A stretch of DNA of 51,326 bases from assembly GCA_016284305.1 (NCBI GenBank), contig JAEEON010000049.1, positions 1-51,326 on the forward strand. The letters run 5' to 3'. The position numbers and the translations under genes were made by a program. The notes under the pieces were generated by a model. The model searched no databases. It worked only from the letters and a program-made list of their open reading frames with translations, and was not told the DNA's origin. Source of the stretch: Bacteroidales bacterium (lineage in GTDB: Bacteria > Bacteroidota > Bacteroidia > Bacteroidales > F082). Positions 8,126 to 14,706 of this stretch are shown here, piece by piece; the stretch's first letter is position 1; the number at the start of each line of letters is the position of its first letter.

Positions 8126-8198
8126 CGACGCGGCAATCCACACGTTGTCTTATTACTCGACAAGTGGATTGCTTCGTCGTTCCTCCTCGCAATGACGG
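8095..8198. repeat. Dispersed palindromic element, copies B and C as an inverted pair
   Basis: Left end CCGTCATTGCGAGGAG and right end CTCCTCGCAATGACGG are perfect inverted repeats. Inner segments GGCAATCCAC and GTGGATTGC also pair, so about 104 bp can fold into one long imperfect hairpin. The left arm is about 85% identical over ~45 bp to copy A near 5.5 kb. The left arm overlaps the 3' end of queF and contributes its stop codon. Confidence 0.85.
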
Positions 8199-8202
8199 AA
8201 CC

Positions 8203-8237
8203 GAACAACTGAACAACTGAACAACTGAACAACTGAA
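8203..8237 (+). repeat. Octamer tandem repeat abutting the queC start
   Basis: Four perfect copies of GAACAACT plus GAA end directly at the queC ATG (8238). The array is non-coding on this strand. A perfect 8-bp array is a candidate variable-number repeat. Confidence 0.9.
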
Positions 8238-8891
8238 ATGAAGGATTCTGTAATCATCATCTCCGGTGGCATGGACTCTACAACTATGCTTTATGAGTTC
8301 AAAGATGAGATCGCCTTGGCCATTACTTTCGACTATGGCTCCACCCAGAACGGTCGCGAACGCATCTGTGCCATCACTCATTGCCAGCGCTTGGGCATCA
8401 AGCATATCGTCATACCGTTGGAGTTCATGCACCGCTATTTCAAGAGTGCCCTGCTGATGACTGCGGCCGACATCCCCGATGGCAACTACGACGATGAGAA
8501 CATGAAGTCAACGGTGGTGCCTTTTCGCAACGGCATCATGCTGGCCATCGCTGCAGGCATCGCCGAGAGTAACGGACTGAAACGGGTGATGATCGCCAAC
8601 CATGCCGGCGACCACTCCATCTATCCCGACTGCCGTCCGGCCTTTGTCAACGCCATGTCGGAGGCGATGGCTGCAGGAACCTACGATAACATTAAGGTGT
8701 GGGCCCCCTACACTTATCTTAGCAAGAAAGAAATTGCCGAACACGGCAAGGCCTTGGGATTGGATTATGCTGAGACCTATTCCTGCTACAAGGGAGGCGA
8801 GAAGCACTGCGGAAAATGTGGCACCTGCCGCGAACGTATCCAAGCCCTCCGCGATGCCGGCATCGAAGACCACACTGAATATGAAAGGTGA
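8238..8891 (+). CDS. queC: 7-cyano-7-deazaguanine synthase
   Basis: A 217-residue QueC. It converts 7-carboxy-7-deazaguanine to preQ0 with ATP and ammonia. The PP-loop for ATP, SGGMDSTT, is at residues 9-16. The C-terminal zinc site appears as a Cys-rich segment, CYKGGEKHCGKCGTC, at about 193-207. The length fits the family. The ATG directly follows an octamer repeat with no Shine-Dalgarno sequence. The stop codon is within the start of a heptamer repeat (TGAAAGG units). Confidence 0.96.
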   Translation: MKDSVIIISGGMDSTTMLYEFKDEIALAITFDYGSTQNGRERICAITHCQRLGIKHIVIPLEFMHRYFKSALLMTAADIPDGNYDDENMKSTVVPFRNGIMLAIAAGIAESNGLKRVMIANHAGDHSIYPDCRPAFVNAMSEAMAAGTYDNIKVWAPYTYLSKKEIAEHGKALGLDYAETYSCYKGGEKHCGKCGTCRERIQALRDAGIEDHTEYER

Positions 8892-8946
8892 AAGGTGAAA
8901 GATGAAAGGTGTAATCTCTAAATTCTAAATTCTAAATTCTCAATTC
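8882..8946 (+). repeat. Two adjacent heptamer arrays between queC and queD
   Basis: From 8882 to 8909 there are four units of TGAAAGG (one reads TGAAAGA). From 8919 to 8946 there are four units of TAAATTC (last one degenerate, TCAATTC). The first array overlaps the end of queC, and the second ends 4 bp before the queD ATG. The second can also be phased as TTCTAAA, which is the last unit of the array at 3765-3799. Confidence 0.85.
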
Positions 8947-8950
8947 AACC

Positions 8951-9304
8951 ATGTATTACGTAAGAAAAACCCTCGAGATCTCCGCTTGCCACCAGCTCTA
9001 TCTCGACTATGAAAGCAAATGCGAGAACCTGCATGGCCATAACTGGAAAATCAACGTGTATTGCCGAGCCGAACAGCTCGACAGCAACGGCATGGTGTGC
9101 GACTTCACCTTGATCAAAAAATTGATCCATGGCAAGATCGACCATACCAACATCAACGAGGTGCTCGACTTCAACCCAACGGCAGAGAATCTTGCCCATT
9201 GGATTGTCGATACGGTCCCAAACTGCTACCGTGCCGACGTGTGGGAGTCGCGCGATAATAAAGCCTCATATATCAAGGACGATGCCCCGCAAAACTTTGA
9301 TTAA
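8951..9304 (+). CDS. queD: 6-carboxy-5,6,7,8-tetrahydropterin synthase
   Basis: A 117-residue QueD/PTPS-family protein that makes 6-carboxytetrahydropterin from dihydroneopterin triphosphate. The zinc ligands are His14, His28 and His30 (CENLHGHNW). Cys24 is the catalytic Cys in the family position, KIDHTN (Asp64, His65) completes the catalytic set, and VWES (Glu99) binds the pterin. Length and motifs are complete. No GTP cyclohydrolase (folE), which supplies the substrate, is in this window. Confidence 0.95.
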   Translation: MYYVRKTLEISACHQLYLDYESKCENLHGHNWKINVYCRAEQLDSNGMVCDFTLIKKLIHGKIDHTNINEVLDFNPTAENLAHWIVDTVPNCYRADVWESRDNKASYIKDDAPQNFD

Positions 9305-9316
9305 CCCGGCTTGAGG

Positions 9317-9907
9317 ATGTATCCGATCAATGAAATATTCCACTCCCTTCAGGGTGAAGGATACCACACCGGGATGCCTGCCGTCTTCGTGCGTTTCAGC
9401 GGATGCAATCTTCGATGTGCCTTTTGCGATACCTTGCATCAGGCCCACACGATGATGACGCTTCAAGAGATCGTCGATGAGGTGAACCGTTATCGTCATG
9501 CACCGTTGCTGGTGCTCACTGGGGGCGAGCCATCCTTGTATATCGACGAGCCTTTTGTTGCCGAATTGAAACGTCAAACAGGGAAGGTCGTCGCCATCGA
9601 AACAAATGGCACCCGGGTTTTGCCCTCCAACCTCGACTGGGTGACCTTCTCGCCCAAAACTGGATTCGATGGGGGAGACGCAGTCCCATGTGTTTTAGAG
9701 CAATGCGATGAATTGAAGGTGGTCTATCTTGGCCAAGATCTCAAACAATACGATGGCATCCATGCTGCTCATCGGTTCCTCCAACCTTGTTTCTCAGTGG
9801 ACGAAACCCAGTGTCAGGCTAACATGAAATCTTGTGTGGACGCGGTATTGAACAACCCTGGCTGGCGACTCTCTTTGCAGATCCATCGCATCCTCAACAT
9901 CCGCTAG
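9317..9907 (+). CDS. queE: 7-carboxy-7-deazaguanine synthase (radical SAM)
   Basis: A 196-residue radical-SAM enzyme that turns 6-carboxytetrahydropterin into 7-carboxy-7-deazaguanine. The [4Fe-4S] motif CxxxCxxC is CNLRCAFC (Cys30, 34, 37). The N-terminal FHSLQGEG and the TGGEPS motif (about 75-80) are typical of QueE. I choose ATG at 9317 rather than the in-frame TTG at 9311; queD ends 12 bp upstream, so the two are probably co-transcribed. A heptamer repeat follows immediately after the stop. Confidence 0.95.
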   Translation: MYPINEIFHSLQGEGYHTGMPAVFVRFSGCNLRCAFCDTLHQAHTMMTLQEIVDEVNRYRHAPLLVLTGGEPSLYIDEPFVAELKRQTGKVVAIETNGTRVLPSNLDWVTFSPKTGFDGGDAVPCVLEQCDELKVVYLGQDLKQYDGIHAAHRFLQPCFSVDETQCQANMKSCVDAVLNNPGWRLSLQIHRILNIR

Positions 9908-9909
9908 GC

Positions 9910-9944
9910 CTTCTTACTTCTTGCTCCTTACTTCTGACTTCTAT
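9910..9944 (+). repeat. Heptamer array, five (TTCTNNN)-like units, after queE
   Basis: Units read TTCTTAC, TTCTTGC, TCCTTAC, TTCTGAC and TTCTATA. It sits between the convergent queE and rsmI-like genes, partly covering the 3' end of the latter. Confidence 0.75.
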
Positions 9945-10647
9945 AAATAAGAAAAACCGCCGGTTTCTTATTCAAGTCCCCTTTGAACTTCTTCCACTCG
10001 GCAATGTCCTGGCTGATGATCAGCTCATCCTCACAGGTGAGGTTACAAGCCACACAAAGCCTCGTGCCAGGATGGAGGTTCTTGCAGAGGTCCTGAATCA
10101 TCGCGTTGTTGCGGAATGGTGTCTCGATGAACAACTCTGTCTCGTTGTTCGATTGTGACCTGCGCTCCAAGTTGCGGATGGCATTTTGTCTATCTGGACT
10201 TTTGATGGGCAGGTAGCCTTGGAAGGCAAAAGCCTGTCCGTTGAATCCCGAAGCCATCAATGCCAAAATCATGGCGTTTGGCCCTACCAGGGGCACTACC
10301 TTGATGCCCGCGGAATGAGCCAAGTCAACCACAAGAGCCCCTGGGTCAGCCACACAGGGTGTGCCGGCTTCCGACATCAATCCCATGTCCTCGCCCCGAA
10401 GGCAAGGCCCTAGATGCTCCATCAAGTCGAGGTTGCTGGCGTTATGTTTGTCGAGTTCGATGAACTCCATCTCATCGATGGCATGGTCCATCCCGATACG
10501 ACTCAGCACCCGACGCGTGGTGCGCGTGTTCTCCACGACAAAATACTTGAGCCTCCGCACGATGTCCAGCGTGCCTGACGGCAAGACCTGCTCGGGCTTT
10601 GTGGCACCTAGCAGATTGGGTACAAGATAAAGTGTTCCGAAAACCAT
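9928..10647 (-). CDS. RsmI-like SAM-dependent methyltransferase
   Basis: A 239-residue tetrapyrrole-methylase-fold protein similar to RsmI, which 2'-O-methylates C1402 of 16S rRNA. Motifs include an N-terminal LYLVPNLLG, ENTRTTRRVLSR, and SEAGTPCVADPG (RsmI proper has SDAGTPxxSDPG). The VGPNAM segment replaces the usual GPSA. It lacks the RsmI C-terminal extension and looks like the divergent second RsmI paralogue often found in Bacteroidota, so the exact target is uncertain. Its ATG abuts the dnaA stop (TAAATG, zero spacing), so translation is probably coupled to dnaA. Confidence 0.75.
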   Translation of the reverse strand: MVFGTLYLVPNLLGATKPEQVLPSGTLDIVRRLKYFVVENTRTTRRVLSRIGMDHAIDEMEFIELDKHNASNLDLMEHLGPCLRGEDMGLMSEAGTPCVADPGALVVDLAHSAGIKVVPLVGPNAMILALMASGFNGQAFAFQGYLPIKSPDRQNAIRNLERRSQSNNETELFIETPFRNNAMIQDLCKNLHPGTRLCVACNLTCEDELIISQDIAEWKKFKGDLNKKPAVFLIYRSQK

Positions 10648-12069
10648 TTAGATGAGGATTTTCTTTTCGATTTCTGCCATCATCGCCTTGAACTGCTTGT
10701 CGGTGTCCATTCGGTCGCTGACGGTCTTGCAAGCATGATGTACCGTGGCGTGGTCTTTGCCGCCGCATTGCTGGCCGATGACGGCCAAGCTGGCCTTGGA
10801 GTACTTCTTGGAGTAGTACATGGCGATTTGACGGGCCTGAACCACCTGATGCTTGCGGGTGTTCTGAGAAAGTGTCTCCAATGGAAGTGAGAAGTAGTCG
10901 CACACCACGTTCATGATGTACTCTACCGACACCTCCTTGACCGAGTTGCGGATGAAACGCTCGATGATCTGTTGGGCCAATTCAATGGTGATGGCCTTCT
11001 TGTTCAACGATGACTGTGCCACCAACGAGATAAGGACACCTTCCAGCTCCCTGATGTTGGTGCGGACACTTGTGGCGATGTATTCGATGATCTCGTCGGG
11101 CAATACAATGCCATTGGTGTAAAGTTTGTTTTTCAAGATGGCCGCACGGGTGGCAGAGTCGGGCATCTGAAGGTCGGCGGTGAGACCCCACTTGAACCGT
11201 GAGAGCAGGCGCGGCTCCATGTCCTGCAAGTCAACGGGTAACTTGTCGCTGGTCAATACCAACTGCTTTCCATTCTGGTGCAGGTAGTTGAAGATGTGGA
11301 AGAAAGTCTCTTGCGTCTTGGTCTTCTTGGCCAAGAATTGTATGTCGTCGATCAACAGCACGTCGATCATTTGGTAGAAATGCACGAAGTCGTTGAGGTT
11401 CTGATTCTTCGAGGCATTGACAAATTGGTTGATGAACTGCTCTGTCTGCACATAAAGCACGGTCTTCTCAGGAAATTTGTGCTTCACATGAAGTCCGATG
11501 GCATGGCAAAGATGGGTCTTTCCCAAACCCGTCTGGCTGTAGATCAACAAGGGGTTGAATGCCGTCTTGCCCGGGTTTTCCGCGATGGCCAATCCTGCCG
11601 AGCGAGCCAACCGGTTGCAGTCACCCTCGATGAAGTTGTCGAAAGAGTAGTTCTCATTCAACTGTGAGTCGATTTCACGTTTCTTCAATCCCGGGATGGC
11701 AAACGGGTTGATGATACTGCTGGAGAGGTTCTCTGGAGGCGGGCCGCTCAAGGTGTTGTTCTTGATGTCGTTTCGGTTGCTTCCAGGCACGACCACACGG
11801 TAGGTCTGGTCGTTGCTGTCCATGATGATGCTGTACTCCAACTTGCCTTCCGTGCCCAAAACACGCTTGATCGTCTTCTTCAAAAGGTCGATGTAATGCT
11901 CTTCCAGCCATTCATAAAAGAACTGGCTCGGCACCTGGATGGTCAGCACGTTGTTCGCGAAACCAATGGGTATAATGGGTTTGAACCACGTAGCATAACT
12001 CTGCTCCGAGGTGTTGTCTCTTATGATTTCGAGACACTTCCTCCATATCTCGTTGTGGCTCTGAACCAT
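10648..12069 (-). CDS. dnaA: Chromosomal replication initiator protein DnaA
   Basis: A 473-residue DnaA with four domains. Domain I (1-90) carries the IWRKCLEII start, a linker follows to about 135, the AAA+ domain covers about 140-350, and the DNA-binding domain IV is at about 380-473 with the signature GGKDHATVHHA. Walker A reads YSQTGLGKT (residues 177-185); the first Gly of GxxxxGKT is Ser178. Walker B is LLIDDIQF. The family binds DnaA boxes and melts oriC. The upstream AT-rich gap (12070-12227) holds at least one DnaA-box-like site. The gene is followed without a gap by an RsmI-like gene. Confidence 0.97.
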   Translation of the reverse strand: MVQSHNEIWRKCLEIIRDNTSEQSYATWFKPIIPIGFANNVLTIQVPSQFFYEWLEEHYIDLLKKTIKRVLGTEGKLEYSIIMDSNDQTYRVVVPGSNRNDIKNNTLSGPPPENLSSSIINPFAIPGLKKREIDSQLNENYSFDNFIEGDCNRLARSAGLAIAENPGKTAFNPLLIYSQTGLGKTHLCHAIGLHVKHKFPEKTVLYVQTEQFINQFVNASKNQNLNDFVHFYQMIDVLLIDDIQFLAKKTKTQETFFHIFNYLHQNGKQLVLTSDKLPVDLQDMEPRLLSRFKWGLTADLQMPDSATRAAILKNKLYTNGIVLPDEIIEYIATSVRTNIRELEGVLISLVAQSSLNKKAITIELAQQIIERFIRNSVKEVSVEYIMNVVCDYFSLPLETLSQNTRKHQVVQARQIAMYYSKKYSKASLAVIGQQCGGKDHATVHHACKTVSDRMDTDKQFKAMMAEIEKKILI

Positions 12070-12227
12070 CGGTAAAAAATGCTTTCTTCACTCAAGTTTT
12101 GAGACTGCAAAGATCGAATGAAAAAAGTTAATAAAAAATTTTTTTTGCTATTGACTTTATACTTTTTTATGTGTAAAATACGAGGTTTGAGTGTTGTAAA
12201 AATTATTACAGTAGTTAAATCGTTGAT
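12070..12227 (-). promoter_or_regulatory. AT-rich dnaA upstream region; possible oriC segment
   Basis: The gap between yigZ and dnaA is very AT-rich. On the minus strand TTTTACACA (12178-12170) matches the relaxed DnaA-box consensus TTWTNCACA. A promoter-like GATCTTTG (minus, 12115-12108) lies about 40 bp before the dnaA start. One box is not enough to call an origin; it may be autoregulation of dnaA. Confidence 0.3.
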
Positions 12228-12842
12228 TTACACCGTTTTAACAAAAGAAACTGTGACACCGAAAATGTTTTTGAATTTTGTCACGATTCTGTCTGCCTCG
12301 TTTTTCCTTGTTGAAAACTCCAAGTAACAGTCCATCTCAAACCGTGTATTTTGTTGGGCTAAGCCCTCTTCTTTCATCACCCGCATCACCTCGTTCATCA
12401 ACGGGTAGGCGAACTGCAAAGCATATACTTCATCAACGGTTTTTTCGACGATGGTGGCATTGTCCAAGGCATCTCTTGCAGCAGTCTTATACGCGTTGAT
12501 GAGGCCGCTGACTCCGAGTTTGATTCCTCCGAAGTAACGGACCACGATGACACAGACGTTGGTGACATCCTTTGAGAGGATTTGGTTCAAAATCGGTTTC
12601 CCAGCCGTTCCCGAAGGTTCCCCGTCATCCGACGACCGAAAACAGGTTTTGTCGGGGCCAATCATATAGGCATAGCAATGGTGCCGTGCATCGTAATACT
12701 TCTTCCTCACTTCGGCTAGGGCTTGTTTCACCTCTTCCTCGTTCATCACGGTGAATGCCGAGGCGATGAACTTGCTCCCTTTCTCCTTGTACAAACCCTC
12801 GCCGGGGGACGAGAGCATCTTGTAAGTGTCGTCGAACATCAT
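12228..12842 (-). CDS. yigZ: YigZ/IMPACT-family protein (UPF0029)
   Basis: A 204-residue two-domain protein. The N-terminal Impact domain contains RHHCYAYMIG and the hallmark DDGEPSGTAGKP, followed by VVRYFGGIKLG. The C-terminal half matches the DUF1949 ferredoxin-like domain. Its biochemical role is not established; IMPACT homologues regulate translation in eukaryotes and bacterial YigZ may bind nucleic acid. The frame is open far upstream, but the ATG at 12842 overlaps the stop of the DMT gene as ATGA, which fixes the start and suggests translational coupling. Confidence 0.9.
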   Translation of the reverse strand: MMFDDTYKMLSSPGEGLYKEKGSKFIASAFTVMNEEEVKQALAEVRKKYYDARHHCYAYMIGPDKTCFRSSDDGEPSGTAGKPILNQILSKDVTNVCVIVVRYFGGIKLGVSGLINAYKTAARDALDNATIVEKTVDEVYALQFAYPLMNEVMRVMKEEGLAQQNTRFEMDCYLEFSTRKNEADRIVTKFKNIFGVTVSFVKTV

Positions 12843-13711
12843 GGCTTCACCGTTATTAATAGTACAGCAACGATGGCAATGGCCATACCAAGGTAGTTTT
12901 TCCAAGTGAGCTTTTCCTTGAATAGGAGCCAACCCGCCAAGGCAGTAAGACAAACGACTCCGATATTGTAAACGGGGAATAACACCACGTTGTCGAATAC
13001 ACGCATGGCTTGATACACCGCATATGTGGAAAAGAAATTGATCGACCCTAGCGCAATGCCGCCTGCAGCGTTTTTCCATTGCCAGTGCGATTTCCCTTTG
13101 ATTAGGTCGTATCCCATGAGTAGCAAGCTGAACACAAAGGAAATACCGTAGATGAAGGCGACCATGAAAGTGGGGTCGTTTTCGTGACCGTTAGCGGTCT
13201 CGGTGATCTTCATCAAGACATCGCCAATGCCAGTGCCGAAGAATATTAATATAGGTAATAATACGATGAGGGTGGTTTTGGGTGTCTTGACCTGGTTTTT
13301 ATCCTTTTTCCCTACAACCAAAAACAGGGCTATTAATGCCAATGCAATGCCAGTGACCTGCGTCAATCCCAGAGCTTCCTTTAGGAAAATGACACCAAAC
13401 AAAGTGGGGATGACCACCGATAACTTGCTCGACAGTGAGGTGACAGTGACGCCAGAGCGTTGGCTCGAGACCACCATCAACACATAGGTCAAGATGAACC
13501 AAAAACCGGTTAGGATGGAGAGCGGAAACCAAGGCTCCGACACGGGAGAGGCCAGGAAACCATGGGTGGCACTCATCACAAAGCCAATCACCGTGGCCGT
13601 TAAATAATTCCACATCAACGCCTGGTGGTTGTCGAGATGAAAACGCTCGAAAAGGCGCATCACCACAAAGATTCCTGAGGAACAAAGTATGGCTATAACG
13701 AGGTAGATCAT
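12839..13711 (-). CDS. EamA/DMT-superfamily permease
   Basis: A 290-residue integral membrane protein with about ten hydrophobic helices in two EamA-like halves (roughly 2-135 and 150-288). A conserved FLKEALGL loop ends the first half and FKEKLTW the equivalent place in the second. The family exports or exchanges amino acids, nucleotide precursors or other metabolites; no substrate can be inferred. The start is ATG 13711, not the in-frame TTG at 13720. A TATTTTTG promoter box ends just 6 bp upstream, so the mRNA may have almost no leader. Confidence 0.85.
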   Translation of the reverse strand: MIYLVIAILCSSGIFVVMRLFERFHLDNHQALMWNYLTATVIGFVMSATHGFLASPVSEPWFPLSILTGFWFILTYVLMVVSSQRSGVTVTSLSSKLSVVIPTLFGVIFLKEALGLTQVTGIALALIALFLVVGKKDKNQVKTPKTTLIVLLPILIFFGTGIGDVLMKITETANGHENDPTFMVAFIYGISFVFSLLLMGYDLIKGKSHWQWKNAAGGIALGSINFFSTYAVYQAMRVFDNVVLFPVYNIGVVCLTALAGWLLFKEKLTWKNYLGMAIAIVAVLLITVKP

Positions 13712-13717
13712 AATCGG

Positions 13718-13725
13718 CAAAAATA
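13718..13725 (-). promoter_or_regulatory. -7 promoter box for the DMT-yigZ-dnaA direction
   Basis: TATTTTTG on the minus strand matches TAnnTTTG; its last base lies 6 nt before the ATG at 13711. Confidence 0.6.
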
Positions 13726-13731
13726 TGAATT

Positions 13732-13766
13732 TTTAGGAGATAGAAGACAAAAGAAAGAAGAAAGAA
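13732..13766 (-). repeat. Heptamer array, five (TTCTNNN)-like units
   Basis: Read on the minus strand the units are TTCTTTC, TTCTTTC, TTTTGTC, TTCTATC and TCCTAAA. This is about 86% identical to 3765-3799 over 35 bp. It lies between two divergent -7 promoter boxes. Confidence 0.8.
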
Positions 13767-13767
13767 T

Positions 13768-13775
13768 TATCTTTG
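13768..13775 (+). promoter_or_regulatory. -7 promoter box for prmC
   Basis: TATCTTTG is an exact -7 consensus whose last base is only 4 nt before the prmC ATG, predicting a leaderless or near-leaderless transcript. Confidence 0.6.
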
Positions 13776-13779
13776 CATC

Positions 13780-14640
13780 ATGACGGGTTTCAATTTAAAT
13801 AAGGTAAAACGGCATTTTACCGAACTGCTGTCAACTCGTTTCACGATGCGTGAGGCGAACCAACTGATGCGAATCCTCCTCGAAGACCTGTTCGGCATCG
13901 ACCTCAAACAAGAATTGCTCTATCCTGAGCTGAGGATCGATGAACTCCAACATGCCACCCTCGAAGAGGCGGTCAACAAATTGCTCAAAGGGATGCCCAT
14001 ACAATATGTTACAGGTATCGCCCGCTTCGACGACTTGGTTCTTCACGTCGATGAGTCAGTGCTGATTCCCCGTCCCGAGACCGAAGGGTTGGTGAACCAT
14101 GCCCTGAAAGGCTTCCCTCACGATCGTCCTTTGCGCGTATGGGACGTAGGCACTGGATCGGGATGCGTAGCCATCGCGGTCGCCAAACGACTGCCTCAAG
14201 CCAAAGTCCTTGCCTTCGACATCGACGAACATGCCTTGAACACCGCCCGACACAACGCTGCACTGAACCAAGTGGATGTGGAGCTTGTCCGCGATGATGT
14301 GCTTGCCCCGACCTCCGAACAATGGCATCACCCCGTCGATCTCGTGATCAGTAATCCTCCATATGTTCGAGAACAGGAACGCTCCACCATGGAACCAACA
14401 GTCCTTGACTTTGAACCGCACATCGCCCTTTTCGTCCCTGACGACGATCCGCTGCGCTTTTACCGACAAATCCTTCAACTCGCCTTGCCACAGCTGACAC
14501 CCACTGGAGCCGTCTGGTTCGAGATCAATGAAGCCATGGGGGAAGAAATGCTCCAACTGTGCCAGTCTATGGACCTTCAAGGTAACCTCTATGTGGATTT
14601 CGCAGGTAAAACCAGATTTTGTTGTGTTAATTTTTCTTAA
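13780..14640 (+). CDS. prmC: Peptide chain release factor N5-glutamine methyltransferase
   Basis: A 286-residue PrmC/HemK. It methylates the Gln of the GGQ motif in release factors RF1/RF2. The N-terminal helical domain (1-85) is followed by a Rossmann methyltransferase fold: VWDVGTGSGCVAIA (SAM-binding motif I, about 122-135), a DIDEHAL acidic loop, and the catalytic NPPYVREQE at about 190-198. Length is normal. The start ATG at 13780 is 4 nt after a consensus -7 box; a downstream start would remove conserved N-terminal helices. Confidence 0.95.
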   Translation: MTGFNLNKVKRHFTELLSTRFTMREANQLMRILLEDLFGIDLKQELLYPELRIDELQHATLEEAVNKLLKGMPIQYVTGIARFDDLVLHVDESVLIPRPETEGLVNHALKGFPHDRPLRVWDVGTGSGCVAIAVAKRLPQAKVLAFDIDEHALNTARHNAALNQVDVELVRDDVLAPTSEQWHHPVDLVISNPPYVREQERSTMEPTVLDFEPHIALFVPDDDPLRFYRQILQLALPQLTPTGAVWFEINEAMGEEMLQLCQSMDLQGNLYVDFAGKTRFCCVNFS

Positions 14641-14674
14641 GAACAATTCATCTCGAGTAAAGCGATTAAAGTGG

Positions 14675-14682
14675 TAATTTTG
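14675..14682 (+). promoter_or_regulatory. -7 promoter box for the T9SS subtilase
   Basis: TAATTTTG matches the consensus and ends 24 bp before the ATG at 14707. The -33 element is not clear. Confidence 0.5.
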
Positions 14683-14706
14683 CAACACTAAAAAAGAGAC
14701 TTTACA

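Noticed and set aside
8034..8432. 132-codon open frame on the minus strand across the queF-queC gap
   Set aside because: Its translation is dominated by the octamer array and the palindrome, so it is a repeat artefact.
8095..8946. CRISPR array
   Set aside because: The repeats are 7-8 bp units or a single inverted pair without spacers, and no cas genes are present.
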